Source: Kocuria palustris
GTDB taxonomy: Bacteria > Actinomycetota > Actinomycetes > Actinomycetales > Micrococcaceae
Assembly (NCBI RefSeq): GCF_016907795.1
Contig: NZ_JAFBCR010000001.1
Coordinates: 496,001-560,000 of the forward strand
Reading direction: 5' to 3'
DNA length: 64,000 nucleotides
The position numbers were made by a program, and so were the translations under genes. Under the pieces are notes generated by a model, which was not told the origin of the DNA, made no database searches, and saw only the letters and a program-made list of their open reading frames with translations. Numbering within the stretch: position 1 is the first letter of the stretch; the number at the start of each line of letters is the position of its first letter. This document shows positions 45,561-54,535 of this stretch, piece after piece.

Positions 45561-47612
45561 TTGACCATCGAAGCCGAGCCCGCCGTCGTCGCCGAGCTGC
45601 AGGCCCAGCGGATCACGGACCTGCTCGTCCAGCGCGCGGACTCCCCGCAGGACCCGGTGCTCTACGAGCGCCTCCACGCGCACGGATCCGTCGAGGTGAC
45701 CGCGAGCGCCTTCCGCGACGAGGTCCGGGCCGTGGCCAAGGGACTGGTGGCGGCGGGGATCGAGCCCGGCGATCGCGTCGGCATCCTCTCGCGCACCCGC
45801 TACGAGTGGACACTGGTCGACTTCGCGATCTGGTGGGCCGGTGCGGTGCCGGTCCCGGTCTACGACTCCTCGTCGCCGGATCAGATCGCGTGGAATCTGG
45901 GCGATTCGCAGGCCCGCGCGGTCTTCGTGGAGGACGAGCGGCTCGAGGCCGCTGTCCGACAGGCCGCGGACGATCTGGCGGCGGGCAGCCTCCACGGCTT
46001 CGACGACGCTCCCGAGCTGGGCTCGAAGCTGAGCGCCGCCGAGCGGATCTGGCGCCTGGACGGCACCGGCGAGGACCTCTCGCGGCTGATCGGTCTGGGA
46101 GCCGCCGTCGAGGACGACGAGCTCGAGCGGCGACGCACCAGCCGCGGGCTCGACGACACCGCCACGATCATCTACACCTCCGGCACCACCGGCCCGCCCA
46201 AGGGCTGCGAGCTCACGCACCGCAGCTTCGTGTTCCTGTGCGAGAACCTGCGTCCGTTCCTGCCCGAGGTCGTCCGCCCCGGCTCCCGCACCGTGCTGTT
46301 CCTGCCGCTGGCCCACGTGTTCGCCCGCATGGTCCAGGTGATCTCGGTCCACGGCGGCGTCACCCTGAGCCACACCCCGGATGTGAAGTCGCTGATGAGC
46401 GACCTGCAGCGCGTGCAGCCCACGTTCCTGCTGGCCGTGCCCCGGGTGTTCGAGAAGATCATGACCAGCGCTCGGCTCAAGGCCGAGGGCGGAGGGAGGT
46501 TGCGCGCCGGGATCTTCCAGCGCGCCGTCGAGGACGCGGAGGCCTTCTCCCGTCAGCGTCAGGACGGCCGCGTCTCCCCCGCGCTGAAGCTGCGCCACCG
46601 GCTCTGGGACCGCCTGGTCTACGCGCCGCTGCGCGATGCCATGGGCGGGCGCGTGCACTGGGCGATCTCCGGCGGCGCGGCCCTGGGCGAGGAGCTCGCC
46701 CACACCCTGGCCGGCATGGGGATCTTCGTGGTCGAGGGCTACGGCCTGACCGAGACCACCGCCCCGGTGGCCGCGAACACTCCGCGCACCGCCGCGCTGG
46801 GCACCGTCGGGCGGCCCCTGCCCGGGCATGAGATGCGCCTGGGCGAGGACGGCGAGATCGAGGTCCGCGGGCCCCATGTGCTCGCCCGCTACCACGGCCG
46901 CCCCGACCTCACCGAGAAGGCGCTGCACGACGGCTGGTTCGCCACCGGAGACCTCGGAGTCTTCGACGAGCGCGGCATGCTGCGGATCACCGGGCGCAAG
47001 AAGGAGATCCTGGTGACGGCCGCCGGCAAGAACGTGATCCCCGATGTCCTCGAAGGCCCCATCCGCACCGCGGCGATCGTCAGCCAGTGCATGGTCATCG
47101 GCGACGGCCGACGGTTCATCGCCGCTCTGATCACCCTGGACGCGGAGCTGCTGCCGCAGTGCCTGCGCGCGCTCGGCCTGGACCCGTCCATGACTGCCGC
47201 GCAGGCCTCCGAGCATCCCGCGGTGATCGAGCACGTGCAGGAGATCGTGGACTTCGCCAACCGCCGCGTCTCCCGGGCCGAGGGAATCAGCGCGTTCCAG
47301 ATCCTGCCCGTCGACTTCACACCGGCTTCGGGGCACCTCACGCCCTCGCTGAAGCTGCGCCGCGCGGTGATCCTGCAGGACTTCGCCGAGCAGATCGAGG
47401 AGATCTACTCCCGGCCCGCTCCGGCCCCTCGCCAGGAGATGACGCGCGAGCGCGCCGCCCAGCTGCGCGAGGAGCTGCGCGGTCTGCGAGAGCGCGTCCG
47501 GGAGTCGTCGGAGGCCTCCCTCGAGCGGCTGCGCGAGCTGCGGCTCGGCTCCCAGGAGGTCGAGGACGACGGCGCTGGTCAGCGCCGTGGGGAGGGTCCG
47601 CAGGGCGGCTAG
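45561..47612 (+). CDS. Long-chain acyl-CoA ligase, FadD15-like
   Basis: The enzyme activates fatty acids to acyl-CoA through an acyl-AMP. The 683-residue protein has the AMP-binding motif IIYTSGTTGPPKGCELTH (about 202-219), VEGYGLTETTAPVAAN, the hinge DGWFATGDLGVFDERGMLRITGRKKE and a C-terminal extension typical of FadD15. An ATG at 45555 directly touches AGGAGG (45549-45554), leaving no spacing. The TTG at 45561, six bases after it, is the better start. Confidence 0.9.
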   Translation: MTIEAEPAVVAELQAQRITDLLVQRADSPQDPVLYERLHAHGSVEVTASAFRDEVRAVAKGLVAAGIEPGDRVGILSRTRYEWTLVDFAIWWAGAVPVPVYDSSSPDQIAWNLGDSQARAVFVEDERLEAAVRQAADDLAAGSLHGFDDAPELGSKLSAAERIWRLDGTGEDLSRLIGLGAAVEDDELERRRTSRGLDDTATIIYTSGTTGPPKGCELTHRSFVFLCENLRPFLPEVVRPGSRTVLFLPLAHVFARMVQVISVHGGVTLSHTPDVKSLMSDLQRVQPTFLLAVPRVFEKIMTSARLKAEGGGRLRAGIFQRAVEDAEAFSRQRQDGRVSPALKLRHRLWDRLVYAPLRDAMGGRVHWAISGGAALGEELAHTLAGMGIFVVEGYGLTETTAPVAANTPRTAALGTVGRPLPGHEMRLGEDGEIEVRGPHVLARYHGRPDLTEKALHDGWFATGDLGVFDERGMLRITGRKKEILVTAAGKNVIPDVLEGPIRTAAIVSQCMVIGDGRRFIAALITLDAELLPQCLRALGLDPSMTAAQASEHPAVIEHVQEIVDFANRRVSRAEGISAFQILPVDFTPASGHLTPSLKLRRAVILQDFAEQIEEIYSRPAPAPRQEMTRERAAQLREELRGLRERVRESSEASLERLRELRLGSQEVEDDGAGQRRGEGPQGG

Positions 47613-47621
47613 GCTGGGCCG
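47610..47621 (+). promoter_or_regulatory. MFS gene leaderless promoter
   Basis: TAGGCT (47610-47615) includes the stop codon of the ligase gene and is six bases before the ATG at 47622. Confidence 0.45.
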
Positions 47622-48980
47622 ATGCCCTCGCCCGCCGGATCCTTCCTCAGCCCAGAGCGTCTTCGGCGGGCCCGTCTGGGCGCGGCCCTGCTGTTCCTGG
47701 TCAATGGAGCGGTCTTCGCCAATCTCCTGCCGCGCCTGCCGCAGATCAAGGACGCCTTCGAGCTGTCGAACTCGGTCTACGGCTTCGTGGTGATCGCCTT
47801 CCCGCTGGGGTCGCTGCTGGCAGGCACGGCACCGGCTCCCATCATGCGGCGATGGGGCTCGGGGCGCACTGCGGTCATGGGCTCCGTGGCCATCGCACTC
47901 ATGATCCTGCTCGCCGGCGTCTCCGGAGGAATCGGCGGCGGCCTGCTGGTGCTGCTGGCCTACATCGTGCCCCTGATGCTCGCAGGCATGCTCGATGCCA
48001 TCACCGACACCGCTCAGAATGCGCAGGCCCTGGACGTCCAGCGCGCCATGGGCCGCTCGATCCTCAACTCCATGCACGCCCTGTGGAGTCTCGGCTCCGT
48101 GATCGGCGGGCTGATGGGCACGGCTGCCCTGGCGCTGCAGGTGCCCCTGGCCCTGCATCTGACGATCAGCGGCATCCTCTTCTCCGCCGTGGCGGTCTTC
48201 GCCGGGACCCGGGTGCTCACCATGGAGGAGGTCGCCCGGGTGCGACCTATCGCCGAGTCGTCCGCGCAGCAGGACGCCTCGTCGGCGGACGGCCCCGAGC
48301 CGGCCCAGGACCTGCCCGGGCTGTCCGAGCAGGACGCGCCGGGGGTGGCGGCTGCCGCACACGAGCCGTCATCGGGGGCGGCCTCGGCTGCGACGGCGTC
48401 GCCGGGCAGCGCCGGGCCCGCCCGCCGCGCGGTGCTGATGCTGCTGCTGATCTCGGTCGTGTCGATCACCGGCGTGATGGTCGAGGATCTGGGGCAGAAC
48501 TGGTCGGCCCTGTACCTGAGCCAGGTCCTGGAGGCCTCGGCCACGATGGCCGGGCTGGGCCTGGTGGCGCTGATGTGCGCCCAGTTCATCGGCCGCCTGC
48601 TGGGCGATCGCATGGTCGATCGGCTGGGGCACGTGACCATGGCGCGCCTGGGGGCAGTGGGGATCGCGGCCGGCCTGGGCCTGGTCGTCGCCGCTCCGGC
48701 ACCGGCTGCTGCCGTGGCCGGGTTCTTCCTGGCCGGGCTGGGCTCGGCCACGCTGGTGCCCTCCGCCTACCACGCCGCCGATCTGGTCCCCGGCCTGCGC
48801 CCTGGAACCGGTCTGGCGGTCGTGAGCTGGCTGATGCGCGGGGCGTTCCTGTCGCTGTCGCCGTTCGTTGGCGTCGTGTCGGATGCGCTCGGCCTGCGTC
48901 TGGCCTCCCTGGTGATCCCGGTGGCGGCGGTGCTCGCCGTGCTCGCGGCGGGCCACCTCCGCCAGCACGCCCGCACCTGA
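47622..48980 (+). CDS. MFS transporter
   Basis: The 452-residue protein has about twelve membrane segments in two halves, split by a polar central loop (about 205-270, rich in Ser, Ala and Glu). The first half carries LPRLPQIKDAFELSNSVYGFVVIAFPLGSLLAG with the RRWGSGRTA loop typical of MFS exporters. The substrate cannot be told. There is no Shine-Dalgarno sequence; a -10 lies six bases before the start. Confidence 0.85.
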   Translation: MPSPAGSFLSPERLRRARLGAALLFLVNGAVFANLLPRLPQIKDAFELSNSVYGFVVIAFPLGSLLAGTAPAPIMRRWGSGRTAVMGSVAIALMILLAGVSGGIGGGLLVLLAYIVPLMLAGMLDAITDTAQNAQALDVQRAMGRSILNSMHALWSLGSVIGGLMGTAALALQVPLALHLTISGILFSAVAVFAGTRVLTMEEVARVRPIAESSAQQDASSADGPEPAQDLPGLSEQDAPGVAAAAHEPSSGAASAATASPGSAGPARRAVLMLLLISVVSITGVMVEDLGQNWSALYLSQVLEASATMAGLGLVALMCAQFIGRLLGDRMVDRLGHVTMARLGAVGIAAGLGLVVAAPAPAAAVAGFFLAGLGSATLVPSAYHAADLVPGLRPGTGLAVVSWLMRGAFLSLSPFVGVVSDALGLRLASLVIPVAAVLAVLAAGHLRQHART

Positions 48981-49106
48981 CCCGTCAGACCCCGCCGAAT
49001 CGACGCTTCGATGCCGCACAAGGCCCCGAAGCGCGCACGCAGGCGTCGACTCGGCCTGCCCCGCTGGGGACCGGGACGTGCGGGGAACCGGACTGCCACA
49101 CGTAAG

Positions 49107-49173
49107 GGATGGGCGGTGGCCCCCTCCGCAGACGTCAAGCGAAGCAGTCAAGGGAGGGGGCCACCGCCCATCC
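49107..49173. terminator. Bidirectional terminator between the MFS gene and mtr
   Basis: A 21-base-pair perfect inverted repeat (49107-49127 with 49153-49173) encloses a 25-base loop. It starts 11 bases after the mtr stop and follows the MFS gene. Confidence 0.8.
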
Positions 49174-49184
49174 AGTCCAGCAGA

Positions 49185-50639
49185 TCAGTGCTCGAGCGCC
49201 ACTGCCTCGTCGACGTCGACATCCAGCCCGAGCAGCGCGTTCTCCACGACCTCCGCCAGAGCCGGGTGGATCCAGTACTGGCCGCGGGCCATCGAGGAGA
49301 CGTCGAGCCCGAAGCTCATGGCCTGGATCAGCGGCTGGATCAGCGACGACGAGGACTCCCCGATCAGGTGCGCGCCCAGCAGCTGGCCGGTGGACCGGTC
49401 GGCGATCAGCTTGCACAGCCCGTAGCGGTCCTCCATGGCCCAGCCGTAGGCCACGTCGCCGAACTCCTGGGTCTTCACGGCGATCTCGGTGCCGTTCTCG
49501 GCCGCCCAGGTCCGCGCCTGGTGCTCGGTCATGCCCACGGAGGCGATCTGCGGATGCGTGAACACCGCAGACGGCACGAAGCGGTGGTCGCTGCGCAGCA
49601 GGGACTCCGGGTGCAGGAGGTTGTGGGCGACCACCCGGGCCTCGTGGTTGGCCACGTGCTTGAGCTGCCAGGGGCTGCAGATATCGCCCAGCGCCCAGAC
49701 GCCCTCGACCACCTCGCCCGTGGGCGACAGGACCCGCTGGAATTCGTCGACCTGCAGCAGATGCGTGCGCTCGTCGACCCCCAAGCCACCGGCGGCTGGG
49801 TCGAGCAGGTCGGTCGCGGGGCGTCGGCCAGTGGCCAGCAGGACGATGTCCGCGACGTCCTCGCGCACCTCGCCCGCCGGTGCGGAGCCGTCGCCGCTGG
49901 CGATCGAGCGGACGGTGACGGTGCCGTCGCCGTTGTCGACGATGGCCTCGATGCCCTGGTGCAGGGCCAGGTCCCACTGCTCGGAGGCCGCGGCGGTGAA
50001 GCGCTCGACGATCTCGGCGTCATGGGCGCGCAGCAGCCTCCCGGAGCGGTTGAGCTGCACGACCGAGGAGCCCAGTCCGTGGAAGATGTGCGCGAACTCC
50101 GCGGCGATGAACCCGCCGCCGACCACTACCACGCGCTGCGGCAGGTCGTCGATGCGCATCACGGTGTCCGAGGTGTGCACCTGCGGAAGGTCCTCGCCGG
50201 GCACCCCCGGGGTGGTGACGTGCGAGCCGGAGGCGATCACGATCTGATCCGCCGTGAGCTGCTCGCCCGAGGCCGTCATCAGCGTCTTGGGACCGGTGAA
50301 GCGGACCATCTCCTGGAACACGGTGACATTCTCCAGCGACTGCCGGTAGGCCAGCCCGCCCACGGAGATCGCGTCGATCCGCCCGAAGATGCGGTCCCGG
50401 ATCTCGCGCCAGCGCACGTCCTGGATCGAGACAGAGACGCCCAGCCGGTCCAGCTCGCGCGCCGACTCGGAGATCTCCGCAGGGTAGACGTACATCTTGG
50501 TGGGGATGCAGCCCACGTTGATGCAGGTTCCGCCGAAGATCCCGCCGTCGATGAGCGCGACGTCCAGACCTTCGTAGGCCTCCGAGAGGATCGTGTTGCC
50601 CGAGCCCGAGCCGATGATGATGATGTCGAAGCGTCGCAT
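49185..50639 (-). CDS. mtr: Mycothione reductase
   Basis: The flavoenzyme reduces mycothiol disulfide with NADPH and so marks a mycothiol-using actinobacterium. The 484-residue protein has an FAD loop IIIIGSGSGNTI, the redox disulfide GGTCINVGCIPTKMYVY, the NADPH loop VVVVGGGFIAAEFAHIF, GVWALGDICSPW, and the C-terminal His-Glu pair in YWIHPALAEVVENALLGL. ATG at 50639 lies seven bases after TACAGT, a leaderless start. Confidence 0.93.
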   Translation of the reverse strand: MRRFDIIIIGSGSGNTILSEAYEGLDVALIDGGIFGGTCINVGCIPTKMYVYPAEISESARELDRLGVSVSIQDVRWREIRDRIFGRIDAISVGGLAYRQSLENVTVFQEMVRFTGPKTLMTASGEQLTADQIVIASGSHVTTPGVPGEDLPQVHTSDTVMRIDDLPQRVVVVGGGFIAAEFAHIFHGLGSSVVQLNRSGRLLRAHDAEIVERFTAAASEQWDLALHQGIEAIVDNGDGTVTVRSIASGDGSAPAGEVREDVADIVLLATGRRPATDLLDPAAGGLGVDERTHLLQVDEFQRVLSPTGEVVEGVWALGDICSPWQLKHVANHEARVVAHNLLHPESLLRSDHRFVPSAVFTHPQIASVGMTEHQARTWAAENGTEIAVKTQEFGDVAYGWAMEDRYGLCKLIADRSTGQLLGAHLIGESSSSLIQPLIQAMSFGLDVSSMARGQYWIHPALAEVVENALLGLDVDVDEAVALEH

Positions 50640-50652
50640 GGCCCCCACTGTA
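50640..50652 (-). promoter_or_regulatory. mtr leaderless promoter
   Basis: TACAGT (50652-50647), then seven bases, then the ATG at 50639-50637. Confidence 0.5.
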
Positions 50653-50702
50653 TCGGCGCGGCGGCGCGCTGCCGCCCTGCCGGTCCGGCGGCCCTCGCTG
50701 GG

Positions 50703-50708
50703 TACCAT
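50703..50708 (+). promoter_or_regulatory. -10 element of the parA gene
   Basis: TACCAT lies 72 bases before the GTG start of the ParA-family gene. Confidence 0.35.
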
Positions 50709-50779
50709 GAGGGCGCCCGCCTGTTCCCCCACATGGAGCATCCCCAGAGGCGGAGGCACCGACGTCGGAGGATCCCACT

Positions 50780-51589
50780 GTGCAGATCGTGAGCATCTCG
50801 AGCCTCAAGGGCGGGGTCGGCAAGTCCTCCGTGGCCCTCGGCCTGGCCTCGGCGGCCATGGACGACGGCCATCGTGCCCTCGTGGTCGATCTCGATCCGC
50901 ACGCTGATGCCACCACCGGCCTCGGCGCCGTCGCCAGCAGCTCTGCGGATGCGGGCTCGGTGCTCAACGGCCGCGTGGCCCGCTCCGGCGCCCGTGCCGC
51001 CGCCGTGCCCTCGGCGTGGATCGAGCGCGAGCACGCGGCCGCCCGGGACACCGGCAGGACCTCCTCGGCCCGCCTGGACGTGCTGCCGGGGTCGTCGAGC
51101 TCCTCGCGCCTGGACCGCTCGACCTTCCGCGGCAAGGACCTGGATCGGCTCTCCCGCGCCCTCGAGGGGCTGGACACGGACTACGACCTGGTGCTGGTGG
51201 ACTGCCCGCCGAACCTCAACGCCCTGACCCGGCTGGCCTGGGCTGCCTCGGACAAGGTGCTCACCGTCGCGGAGCCGTCGCTGTTCTCCGTGGCCGGCGC
51301 GCAGCGCACCATGACGGCGATCGGTCAGTTCGAGACCAGCTCCAAGCGCGCCGTGCCCTCGGCCTCCGTGCTGGTCAACAAGGTGGCCGAGGACGATCCC
51401 GAGCATCAGCATCGCGTGGCAGAGCTGCAGGAGCTGTTCGGCGCCCTGCTGGTCTCTCAGGTCATCCCCGATCGCCCCGTGTGGCATCGCGCGCAGGGCG
51501 CTGCCTGGCCGATCCACCGCTGGCCGGGCGCCGATGCCGCGGACATGGCAGCGCGCTTCACCTCGATCCTGAGGGGCCTGCTGGACTGA
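50780..51589 (+). CDS. ParA-family ATPase
   Basis: The 269-residue protein has the deviant Walker A SSLKGGVGKSSVALGLA (7-23), ALVVDLDPHADAT and the Walker B-like YDLVLVDCPPNLNALTR. An unusual Ser/Ala-rich insertion lies near 52-105. Orphan ParA-like ATPases of this type position chromosomes or other cargo. No parB or parS is next to it. GTG at 50780 has GGAGG eight bases before. The conserved garA-merR cluster converges on it, as in many actinobacteria. Confidence 0.88.
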   Translation: MQIVSISSLKGGVGKSSVALGLASAAMDDGHRALVVDLDPHADATTGLGAVASSSADAGSVLNGRVARSGARAAAVPSAWIEREHAAARDTGRTSSARLDVLPGSSSSSRLDRSTFRGKDLDRLSRALEGLDTDYDLVLVDCPPNLNALTRLAWAASDKVLTVAEPSLFSVAGAQRTMTAIGQFETSSKRAVPSASVLVNKVAEDDPEHQHRVAELQELFGALLVSQVIPDRPVWHRAQGAAWPIHRWPGADAADMAARFTSILRGLLD

Positions 51590-51757
51590 GCCGTCTGGTT
51601 CCGCGCCGCCGAGCCGGGGGCGCTCCATGAGCCGGAAGTGACGAAGAGACCGCTCGAAGAATCGGCGGTCGAGAAACGGCTACCCGATGCGGACGGTCGG
51701 AGTCAGATCGGGCCGTCGGCTCGGCGGACGGACCGGATCAGGCGCTGAGGCCCGGGA

Positions 51758-52396
51758 TCAGCTGACGTTCTGCTGGCGGCGCGCACGCCGGGCGGAGAGC
51801 TCGTCGCCGGGAAACTCCCCGGCCTCGGCATCTCCGTTGGCCGGGGGCATTCCGGCCAGGGAACCCTCGACCTCGCGCCAGACGCGGCCCACGGCGATCC
51901 CGAAGACGCCCTGCCCACCCTGGACGAGATCGATGACCTCCTCCTGGGAGGTGCACTCGTAGACCGAGGCGCCGTCGCTCATGAGCGTCAGGCGGGCCAG
52001 ATCCTCCACGCCGCGCTCCTGCAGCGCGTGGACAGCCGAGCGGATCTGCTGCAGCGAGACGCCGGTGTCCAGCAGGCGCTTGACGATCTTGAGCACGACG
52101 ATGTCGCGGAAACTGTAGAGGCGCTGCGTGCCGGAGCCCTTGGCGCTGCGCACCGTGGGCTCTACGAGCTCGGTGCGCGCCCAGTAGTCGAGCTGACGGT
52201 AGGTGATGCCGGCGATCTTGCAGGCGGTGGCGCCGCGATAGCCGACGGTGTCGTCGAGGGCCTGGCGCTCGTCGTCGAAGAGCACGCCCTGGGTGCCGCC
52301 GGTCAGAGACGTGAAGATCGGCAGGAGGGGGTCCTCGGAGAGGAGCTCGTCCGGGAAACCGGCGGAGAGGTGCTCGACGTGGTCGGTGTCCTTCAC
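51758..52396 (-). CDS. MerR-family regulator, Rv1830-like
   Basis: The 212-residue protein has a MerR helix-turn-helix GATACKIAGITYRQLDYWARTELVEPTVRSAKGSGTQRLYSFRDIVVLKIVKRLL (about 68-125). The C-terminal ligand-like segment is SVYECTSQEEVIDLVQGGQGVFGIAVG. It matches the pattern of mycobacterial Rv1830, and the gene order garA, ftsR, DUF151, this gene is the same. GTG at 52396 follows AAGGGAGGA. A TAGACT -10 lies at 52487-52482. Confidence 0.88.
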   Translation of the reverse strand: MKDTDHVEHLSAGFPDELLSEDPLLPIFTSLTGGTQGVLFDDERQALDDTVGYRGATACKIAGITYRQLDYWARTELVEPTVRSAKGSGTQRLYSFRDIVVLKIVKRLLDTGVSLQQIRSAVHALQERGVEDLARLTLMSDGASVYECTSQEEVIDLVQGGQGVFGIAVGRVWREVEGSLAGMPPANGDAEAGEFPGDELSARRARRQQNVS

Positions 52397-52481
52397 GCGC
52401 GTCCTCCCTTCCTGTGCTGCCGATGACGTCCCGCGGCAGGTGCCGGAGGCGGAAGCGGGCCCGACGGACTCGCTTCCGGAA

Positions 52482-52487
52482 AGTCTA
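52482..52487 (-). promoter_or_regulatory. -10 element of the Rv1830-like gene
   Basis: TAGACT on the minus strand, five bases before the DUF151 stop codon region, gives a leader of about 80 bases. Confidence 0.4.
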
Positions 52488-52491
52488 CCCG

Positions 52492-53031
52492 TCAGCCCTG
52501 GAAATCCTCGGGATCCACCGTGTCCAGGAAGTCGCGGAAGCGCCGGACCTGCCGGTCGGCCTCCTCGGGGCCCGCAGAATCGCCGTCGCCGGGCGCCGCT
52601 TCCCCGGGTTCGCGCAGCTCGCCGTCGCCCGTCATGATCAGCCCGGCCTGCTCCAGCACCGACGACGCGCACAGCACCGGGCACTCGACGCGCACCGCCA
52701 GCGCGATGGCATCCGAGGCCCGGGAGTCCACCACGGTGCCGTCGTCGAAGACCAGCGCGGCGTGGAAGACCGTGTCCTCGACCATGTGCACGCGCACCCG
52801 CTCGAGGCTGCGGCCGAAGGAGGCGGCGACCGACAGCAGCAGATCGTGAGTCAGCGGGCGGGGCGGCTCGATGCCCTGCACGGCGAACACGATCGAGGTG
52901 GCCTCGGAGCTGCCCACCCAGATCGGCAGGAATCGGCTGCCGCTGGATTCGCGCAGCACCACGACGGGCTGTGCGGAGGGCAGGTCCATGCGCACCCCGT
53001 CGATCTCCATGAGGTGGTCCTCCTGGGCCAT
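52492..53031 (-). CDS. DUF151 bifunctional nuclease family protein
   Basis: The 179-residue protein has the DUF151 fold: VVVLRESSGSRFLPIWVGSSEATSIVFAVQGIEPPRPLTHDLL and VVDSRASDAIALAVRVECPVLCASSVLEQAG. Plant and archaeal members show nuclease activity; the role in actinobacteria is open. An acidic tail of about 45 residues follows. It lies 43 bases after ftsR and is probably in its operon. Confidence 0.9.
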   Translation of the reverse strand: MAQEDHLMEIDGVRMDLPSAQPVVVLRESSGSRFLPIWVGSSEATSIVFAVQGIEPPRPLTHDLLLSVAASFGRSLERVRVHMVEDTVFHAALVFDDGTVVDSRASDAIALAVRVECPVLCASSVLEQAGLIMTGDGELREPGEAAPGDGDSAGPEEADRQVRRFRDFLDTVDPEDFQG

Positions 53032-53074
53032 GGCGGTCCTTTCCGAATCATTCGCAGCCGGCTGCGGTGCCGCC

Positions 53075-53857
53075 TCAGCCCTGCGACGGCTCCTCGGGGG
53101 CGATCCCCCGCTGCAGCTGCTCGAGGCGGCTGGATACGAGCGCGGCGTGCATTGACAGGCACAGCCCGGCGATCTCCTCGGCGCGCTGGGCGGCTCGGCG
53201 CGCCGACTCCTGGGTGCGCCGGGTCGCCTCGGTGGCCACGGCCTGCTCCACGAGCCCGGTCTCCCGGTCGGCGGCCTGCCTGAGGGTGCGCAGGTGCCGC
53301 GGCTCCACGCCGAAGGCCTGCAGCTCGCGGGCGGCGGCCGCCACGGCGATGTCGTGGCTGTCGAAGTGGCCCTCGCCGTCGCGGATCAGCCCGAAGTTCA
53401 GCAGCTCCCGCACCAGCGCCACGCCGGCACCGGAGCGCCGGCACAGCTCGCGCATGGTCAGGGAGTGCTCGCTGCGGCGGCTGAGCATGGGCCCCGACGA
53501 CGGCACATCCGACTGCTGCTGCTCCGAGCTCTCGGCAGGCTCACTGTCCTTCGAGGCGACCGGTGCGGCAGGCTCCTGGAAGTCCAGCAGCCGCCCGGCC
53601 TCGGCGAGCTCGCGGATGACCTTCAGCGGCATGTAGTGCTCGCGCTGCAGTCGCAGCACCGCCTGCAGGCGCTCGAGGTCCTGGGCGCTGTACTTGCGAT
53701 AGCCCGAGGCGGTGCGCTCGGGGTGCACGAGCCCCTGATCCTCGAGGAAGCGGATCTTGGAGGCGGTGATGCCGGGGAAGTCCGACTCGAGCGCACGCAG
53801 CAGCGGGCCGATGCTGACGCGGCGGACGGGCCGGTCGGCGGCGGGCTGATCGCTCAC
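53075..53857 (-). CDS. ftsR: MerR-family regulator FtsR (Rv1828-like)
   Basis: The 260-residue protein has an N-terminal MerR helix-turn-helix (SIGPLLRALESDFPGITASKIRFLEDQGLVHPERTASGYRKYSAQDLERLQ), then HYMPLKVIRELAEAG. A second helical domain follows (MRELCRRSGAGVALVRELLNFGLI). The pattern is that of Rv1828 and of corynebacterial FtsR, which activates ftsZ. Transfer of that role here is inference, but ftsZ is in the same window. The start is GTG at 53857. Confidence 0.88.
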   Translation of the reverse strand: MSDQPAADRPVRRVSIGPLLRALESDFPGITASKIRFLEDQGLVHPERTASGYRKYSAQDLERLQAVLRLQREHYMPLKVIRELAEAGRLLDFQEPAAPVASKDSEPAESSEQQQSDVPSSGPMLSRRSEHSLTMRELCRRSGAGVALVRELLNFGLIRDGEGHFDSHDIAVAAAARELQAFGVEPRHLRTLRQAADRETGLVEQAVATEATRRTQESARRAAQRAEEIAGLCLSMHAALVSSRLEQLQRGIAPEEPSQG

Positions 53858-53935
53858 GGGCGTCCTCCCTTCAACGGATGCGACTGACTGCGTCGAGGAC
53901 GACGCGCGCGGCAGGCTCCTGGTGCGGCCAGCGGC

Positions 53936-54394
53936 TCAGGCGCCCTGACCGGCGGTGCGAGCGGAGCTGTAGTAGACGAAGGTGAACTTGCCGATGCGCA
54001 CCTCGTCGCCGCTGTTCAGGCGCACGGAGTCCACGCGGTCGCCGTTGACGTAGGTCCCGTTGAGCGAGCCCTGGTCGACGAGCTCGAAGCCGTTCTCCCG
54101 GCGCAGGAAGCCGGCGTGCTTGCGCGAGACGGTGACGTCGTCCAGGAAGACGTCCGAGCTGGGGTGGCGGCCAGCGGAGACCTCATCGGTGTCCAGTAGG
54201 AAGCGGGAGGCGCGGGCACCGTTCTCCACCGTCTCCACCAGGATCGCGGTGCGGGGAGGCAGGGCCTCGACGGCGGCGCGCTCCTCGGCGGTCAGGCGGC
54301 GGTTGGCCTCCCGCGACAGGACCTCCGTGACGACCTGGATGGTGGTGGTCTCAGGGCCAGCGGAGGGGGCGGTGCTCTCGGACGGCGTGCTCAT
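53936..54394 (-). CDS. garA: GarA / OdhI-type FHA regulator
   Basis: GarA inhibits 2-oxoglutarate dehydrogenase and steers glutamate metabolism until phosphorylated by PknB or PknG. The 152-residue protein has the N-terminal phospho-motif ETTTIQ (15-20). The FHA domain is SAGRHPSSDVFLDDVTVSRKHAGFLR with FELVDQGSLNGTYVNGDRVD. A PASTA kinase and glutamine synthetase are encoded elsewhere in the window. Confidence 0.95.
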   Translation of the reverse strand: MSTPSESTAPSAGPETTTIQVVTEVLSREANRRLTAEERAAVEALPPRTAILVETVENGARASRFLLDTDEVSAGRHPSSDVFLDDVTVSRKHAGFLRRENGFELVDQGSLNGTYVNGDRVDSVRLNSGDEVRIGKFTFVYYSSARTAGQGA

Positions 54395-54528
54395 GGCTTC
54401 CGTGCTCCTCGGTAGAAGTCGTGCTCGCGGGCCGTCAGGCCGACGAGAGGCGGTCGACCCGTGAGCCGTCCGCCGGACGCATGCTCATCAGCCCCCGGCG
54501 CATGACGCAGATGCGGATGATCACAGAC

Positions 54529-54534
54529 AGTCTA
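54529..54534 (-). promoter_or_regulatory. -10 element of garA
   Basis: TAGACT on the minus strand, just after the TetR gene stop, predicts a garA leader of about 125 bases. Confidence 0.45.
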
Positions 54535-54535
54535 G

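Noticed and set aside
43965-48362. A 1465-codon minus-strand frame over the acyl-CoA ligase and neighbours
   Set aside because: The sequence is His/Gly/Asp-rich shadow translation of genes with clear motifs on the plus strand.
51648-51670. GACCGC/GCGGTC hairpin after the ParA gene
   Set aside because: Only six pairs with an 11-base loop and no following T-rich stretch; too weak to call a terminator.
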